The position numbers and the translations under genes were made by a program. A stretch of 64,000 nt of DNA from NCBI RefSeq assembly GCF_000576425.1, contig NZ_KK069991.1, forward strand, positions 277,417 through 341,416, given 5' to 3'. Positions 60,650 through 64,000 of the stretch are shown here, piece by piece. The notes under the pieces are model-generated. The model was given only the letters and a program-made list of their open reading frames with translations. It was not told the DNA's origin and made no database searches. Position 1 is the stretch's first letter. Each line of letters starts with the position of its first letter. This DNA comes from Brachybacterium phenoliresistens. Lineage in GTDB: Bacteria; Actinomycetota; Actinomycetes; Actinomycetales; Dermabacteraceae.

Positions 60650-60685
60650 TGCACGTATGTGCATCTCGCTTGCGGTGCGGTGCAC
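60650..60685. promoter_or_regulatory. Candidate SorC-type operators in the glpD promoter
   Basis: TGCAC-GTAT-GTGCA (60650-60663) and GTGC-GGT-GCAC (60675-60685), two similar inverted repeats about two helical turns apart (centre to centre about 23 bp), between the divergent regulator and glpD. Confidence 0.5.
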
Positions 60686-60732
60686 GACAGTTCCAGGATG
60701 GGCGCAAGAACGCCACAGCAAAGGAGCTCCCC

Positions 60733-62484
60733 GTGCCTGCGACGCCTGCACTGAAGCGGTCCGAACTCACCCCTGATTCCCGCCGCGAGCACCTCGCGCG
60801 CCTGCGGGCGGCCACGGCCGATGCCCCGCTGGACGTGCTGGTCGTCGGCGGCGGGGTGAACGGGGCGGGCGCCGCCTTCGACGCCGCGACCCGCGGTCTG
60901 GGCGTCGGCCTCGTGGAGGCCCGGGACTGGGCCTCGGGCACCTCGTCGCGCTCCTCCAAGCTCATGCACGGCGGCCTGCGCTACCTGCAGATGCTCGACT
61001 TCAAGCTCGTCGCCGAGGCGCTGCGCGAGCGCGACCTGCTCATCGAGCGCACCGCGCCGCACCTGGTCAAGCCCATCAAGTTCGTCTTCCCCTTCTTCAA
61101 GAAGGTCATCGACCGCGGCTTCATCGGCTCCGGCGTGCTGCTGTACGACGCGATGCAGTCCGTGGGCCGCAAGCGCGCCGTCCCCTTCCACCGCCACCTG
61201 CTGCACGCGAAAATGCTCGAGGTCTTCCCGGCGCTGGACGGGGACAAGGCCGTCGGCGCCCTGGAGTACTACGACGCGCAGATGGACGACGCCCGCTTCG
61301 TGATGATGCTGGTGCGCTCGGCCGCCCAGCACGACGCCGCCGTCGCCAACTACACGACGGTCATCGACTACCTCCACGACGGGCCGCGCGTGATCGGCGC
61401 CCGGGTCCGCGACGAGGAGACCGGCGAGGAGTTCGACATCCACGCCCGCGAGACCATCCTCGCCGGCGGCGTGTGGACGCAGGAGCAGCAGGAGCTCGCC
61501 GATGCCGATGCCGGCCTCGAGGTCCTCGCCTCCAAGGGCATCCACGTGACCGTCGCCCGCGACCGCATCCCCGCCGTCCCCGACACCGGGATCATCACGC
61601 AGACCGAGAAGTCCGTGCTGTTCATCATCCCGTGGGACGAGTACTGGGTGATCGGCACGACCGACACCCCCTGGACGGAGGACGTCGCCCACCCGGCCGC
61701 GACCAGCACCGACATCGACTACGTGCTCGAGCACGCCAACGCGATCCTCGCCCAGGACCTCACCCTCGAGGACGTCATCGGCGTGTACACCGGGCTGCGG
61801 CCCCTGCTGCAGCCGGTGAAGAAGGCCGGGGGCGGCGCCTCGACCAAGGTCTCGCGCGAGCACACCGTGATGGAGGTCGAGCCGGGCCTGAGCGCGATCG
61901 CCGGCGGCAAGTTCACCACCTACCGGGTGATGGCCGAGGACGTCGTCGACTTCGCGATCCGCGAGGACCAGCCCGGCCGGCCCAGCCTCACCCGCACCGT
62001 CCCCGTGATCGGCGCGCAGGGCTACGCGGCGCTGGTGCGGGAGAAGGCGGAGATCGCCGCCCGCTACGGCTTCGACGAGATCCGCATGGACCGCCTGCTG
62101 TTCCGGTACGGCACCCTGCTGCACGACGTGCTCGCGCTGATCGACGAGGACCCCTCCCTGGGCACCCCGCTCGAGCACGCCCCCCGCTACCTGCGGGCCG
62201 AGGCCGTCTACGCGGTGCGCGCCGAGGGCGCCCGGCACCTGGCCGACGTCCTCCAGCGCCGCACCCGGCTGGACTACGAGACCCGCGACCGCGGGGCCGA
62301 CGCCGCCGACGAGATCGCGGCCCTGGTCGGCCCGCTGCTCGGCTGGGATGCGGCGACGACCGCGCGCGAGGTCGAGACCTACCGCGCCTTCATCGACGCC
62401 CGTCTCGCCTCCGAGGCGACCTCGGACGATGCCTCCGCGGCCCGTGCCGCGGCCTCCGCGCCGGAGGTCCCGGCGCGCTCCTGA
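60733..62484 (+). CDS. glpD: Glycerol-3-phosphate dehydrogenase (FAD)
   Basis: Membrane-associated flavoenzyme oxidising glycerol-3-phosphate to DHAP; 583 residues. FAD motif VLVVGGGVNGAGAAFDAATR (about 36-55), WASGTSSRSSKLMHGGLRYL (about 68-87), VIGTTDTPW, GVYTGLRPLLQP and SREHTVMEVEPGL are diagnostic. GTG start with AAGGAG 6 nt upstream. A C-terminal Ala/Ser-rich tail of about 20 residues is atypical but harmless-looking. Confidence 0.94.
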   Translation: MPATPALKRSELTPDSRREHLARLRAATADAPLDVLVVGGGVNGAGAAFDAATRGLGVGLVEARDWASGTSSRSSKLMHGGLRYLQMLDFKLVAEALRERDLLIERTAPHLVKPIKFVFPFFKKVIDRGFIGSGVLLYDAMQSVGRKRAVPFHRHLLHAKMLEVFPALDGDKAVGALEYYDAQMDDARFVMMLVRSAAQHDAAVANYTTVIDYLHDGPRVIGARVRDEETGEEFDIHARETILAGGVWTQEQQELADADAGLEVLASKGIHVTVARDRIPAVPDTGIITQTEKSVLFIIPWDEYWVIGTTDTPWTEDVAHPAATSTDIDYVLEHANAILAQDLTLEDVIGVYTGLRPLLQPVKKAGGGASTKVSREHTVMEVEPGLSAIAGGKFTTYRVMAEDVVDFAIREDQPGRPSLTRTVPVIGAQGYAALVREKAEIAARYGFDEIRMDRLLFRYGTLLHDVLALIDEDPSLGTPLEHAPRYLRAEAVYAVRAEGARHLADVLQRRTRLDYETRDRGADAADEIAALVGPLLGWDAATTAREVETYRAFIDARLASEATSDDASAARAAASAPEVPARS

Positions 62485-62683
62485 ACCCCGCCCGCGGGCC
62501 GATGCCCGCAGGCGCGTCCCACCGGGCGCCGGCATCCGCCGGCACCCACCCCGGGACCGGCACCCGCCGGCTCCTTCCCGGGGATCGGCACCGTGCCGGT
62601 CCCCTCGCGGGCCGCATCGGCCCCGAAACGGACATCCCGTTCCCGCTCCGCACCCGCGGAGCACCACTCGATGAGGAGAATCC

Positions 62684-63415
62684 ATGGGAACCATCGGCAC
62701 GATCTTCCTGTCGGAGATCGCCGGCACCGCGATGCTGCTCCTGCTGGGCGGCGGCGTCGTCGCCAACGTGATCCTGCGCGGCACCAAGGGCAACGGCGGC
62801 GGCTGGCTGCTGATCAACTTCGGATGGGGCCTCGGCGTGTTCGCCGGCGTCTACGTCGCCTACAAGTCCGGCGCGCACCTGAACCCTGCCGTCACCTTCG
62901 GCCTGCTGACCAGCGGGGCCACGGAGTACGGCCCGGGCATTCCGATCACGGTCGGCACCACGATCGCCTACCTGGTCGCCGAGCTCATCGGCGCCTTCGT
63001 CGGCGCCGTCCTGTGCTGGCTGGCGTACAAGAAGCACTACGACGCGGAGGAGGACCCGGGCACCATCCTCGGCACCTTCTCCACCGGCCCGGAGATCCGC
63101 TCCTACGGCTGGAACCTCGTCACCGAGATCATCGGCACCTTCGTCCTCGTGTTCGTGATCATCCAGTTCGGCAACACCCCCAGCGGCCTCGGGCCGCTGG
63201 CCGTCGCGCTGCTGGTCCTCGCGATCGGCGCCAGCCTCGGCGGGCCCACCGGCTACGCCATCAACCCTGCCCGTGACCTCGGCCCCCGTATCGCGCACGC
63301 GATCCTGCCGATCCCGCACAAGGGCAGCTCGGACTGGGGATACTCGTGGGTGCCGGTCGTCGGCCCCCTGATCGGCGGCGTGCTCGCCGGCGTGGCGTCC
63401 CAGCTCTACTTCTGA
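62684..63415 (+). CDS. glpF: Glycerol facilitator / aquaglyceroporin
   Basis: 243-residue MIP channel with six spans. Both NPA motifs are present: HLNPAVTFG (Asn67) and [10 protein letters not shown] (about 193). The Asp after the second NPAR is the classic marker for glycerol rather than water channels. Lies between glpD and glpK on the same strand; the 199-nt gap before it shows no gene. GAGGAG site. Confidence 0.93.
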   Translation: MGTIGTIFLSEIAGTAMLLLLGGGVVANVILRGTKGNGGGWLLINFGWGLGVFAGVYVAYKSGAHLNPAVTFGLLTSGATEYGPGIPITVGTTIAYLVAELIGAFVGAVLCWLAYKKHYDAEEDPGTILGTFSTGPEIRSYGWNLVTEIIGTFVLVFVIIQFGNTPSGLGPLAVALLVLAIGASLGGPTGYAINPARDLGPRIAHAILPIPHKGSSDWGYSWVPVVGPLIGGVLAGVASQLYF

Positions 63416-63458
63416 GCCCTCCCCTCATCCCATCGAACCGTCCAACGAAGGAGAACCG

Positions 63459-64000
63459 ATGAACGACGACCAGAAGTACATCCTCGCGATCGACCAGGGC
63501 ACCACCTCGACCCGCGCGATCGTGTTCGACCACGGCGGCCAGATCGTCGCCTCCGGCCAGCGCGAGCACGAGCAGATCTTCCCGAAGTCCGGCTGGGTCG
63601 AGCACGACCCGATGGAGATCTGGGAGAACACCCGCCGCGTGATCGGCGAGGCGCTCACCGCCGCCGAGATCAACCGCCACCAGCTGGCCGCCGTCGGCAT
63701 CACCAACCAGCGCGAGACCGCCGTGGTGTGGGACAAGAACACCGGCCAGCCCGTGTACAACGCGATCGTCTGGCAGGACACCCGCACCCAGAAGATCTGC
63801 GACCGCCTCGCCGGCGACGCGGGCGCCGACAAGTACAAGGAGCGCGTGGGCCTGCCGCTGGCGACCTACTTCTCCGGCCCCAAGGTCGCCTGGATCCTCG
63901 AGAACGTCGAGGGCGCCAAGGAGAAGGCGGAGGCCGGGGACCTGCTGTTCGGCAACACCGACGCCTGGCTGGTGTGGAACCTGACCGGCGGCGCGAGCGG
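63459..64000 (+). CDS. glpK: Glycerol kinase (N-terminal part, cut by window end)
   Basis: The first about 180 codons of a FGGY kinase run to the window edge without a stop. The start reads [20 protein letters not shown], with the phosphate-binding [41 protein letters not shown] and [10 protein letters not shown] motifs of GlpK. AAGGAG site 7 nt before the ATG. Follows glpF by 43 nt. Phosphorylates glycerol for GlpD. Confidence 0.95.
   Translation, partial: MNDDQKYILAIDQGTTSTRAIVFDHGGQIVASGQREHEQIFPKSGWVEHDPMEIWENTRRVIGEALTAAEINRHQLAAVGITNQRETAVVWDKNTGQPVYNAIVWQDTRTQKICDRLAGDAGADKYKERVGLPLATYFSGPKVAWILENVEGAKEKAEAGDLLFGNTDAWLVWNLTGGAS

Overview
The window is very GC-rich (roughly 70% or more) and almost fully coding, with strong G/C third-position bias. 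Its contents are typical of a free-living actinobacterium of the order Micrococcales: many lipoprotein ABC transporters, several PTS proteins, DUF222/HNH and DUF559-type proteins, and a complete mevalonate gene cluster. A Brachybacterium-like (Dermabacteraceae) chromosome is my best guess, but this is inference from gene content, not from a marker gene.

Layout. 1-1.0 kb: end of a methionine uptake operon (MetQ lipoprotein). 1.2-7.9 kb: a six-gene mevalonate operon (mvaK1-mvaD-mvaK2-fni-mvaA-mvaS) with overlapping stop/start codons throughout. 8.0-10.5 kb: a 34-residue membrane protein too short for usual ORF calling, the first copy of a dispersed inverted repeat, and oligopeptidase B. 10.7-17.6 kb: a LacI-type regulator with a palindromic operator at its stop codon, then a five-gene peptide ABC transporter. 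17.7-22.5 kb: a beta-propeller protein, a NagE-like PTS permease and a Kef-type antiporter. 22.6-27.8 kb: choline uptake and oxidation to betaine (betT-betB-betA). 27.9 kb: tRNA-Ser(CGA) with promoter and terminator. 28-39 kb: mixed single genes (SRPBCC, YceI, membrane protein, MFS, AraC, DUF6157, DUF222-HNH, lactonase, SelO, GNAT). 39-41.7 kb: TetR regulator divergent from a sugar isomerase/oxidoreductase pair. 41.8-48.6 kb: NYN RNase, ptsI, ptsH, mtlD, mtlA, gtrA. 48.7-56.6 kb: pyridoxine kinase, an amino-acid ABC transporter and an OpuC-type osmoprotectant ABC transporter. 56.7-59.6 kb: fdhD, then a three-gene accessory cassette (DUF559-type nuclease-like protein, 65-aa membrane protein, ASCH protein) bounded by two copies of the inverted repeat. 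59.7-64 kb: SorC-type regulator divergent from glpD-glpF-glpK, the last cut by the window edge.

How the genes work together. The mevalonate operon takes acetoacetyl-CoA to IPP/DMAPP. BetT/BetB/BetA make glycine betaine and OpuC imports ready-made osmoprotectants, so osmotic balance is covered twice. PtsI and HPr energise the NagE and MtlA permeases in the same window, and MtlD passes mannitol-1-P into glycolysis. GlpF/GlpK/GlpD do the same for glycerol.

Most unusual signals: (1) a three-copy family of long inverted repeats, each with arms of about 20 nt and a spacer of exactly 15 nt, whose arms vary together between copies; two copies bracket the accessory cassette. (2) A recurrent leaderless promoter layout (TANNNT, 6-7 nt, then the start codon) at nine genes. 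(3) DnaA-box-like sequences upstream of both nuclease-like genes. (4) Two unannotatable small membrane proteins. No integrase, transposase, CRISPR array, rRNA or prophage was found.
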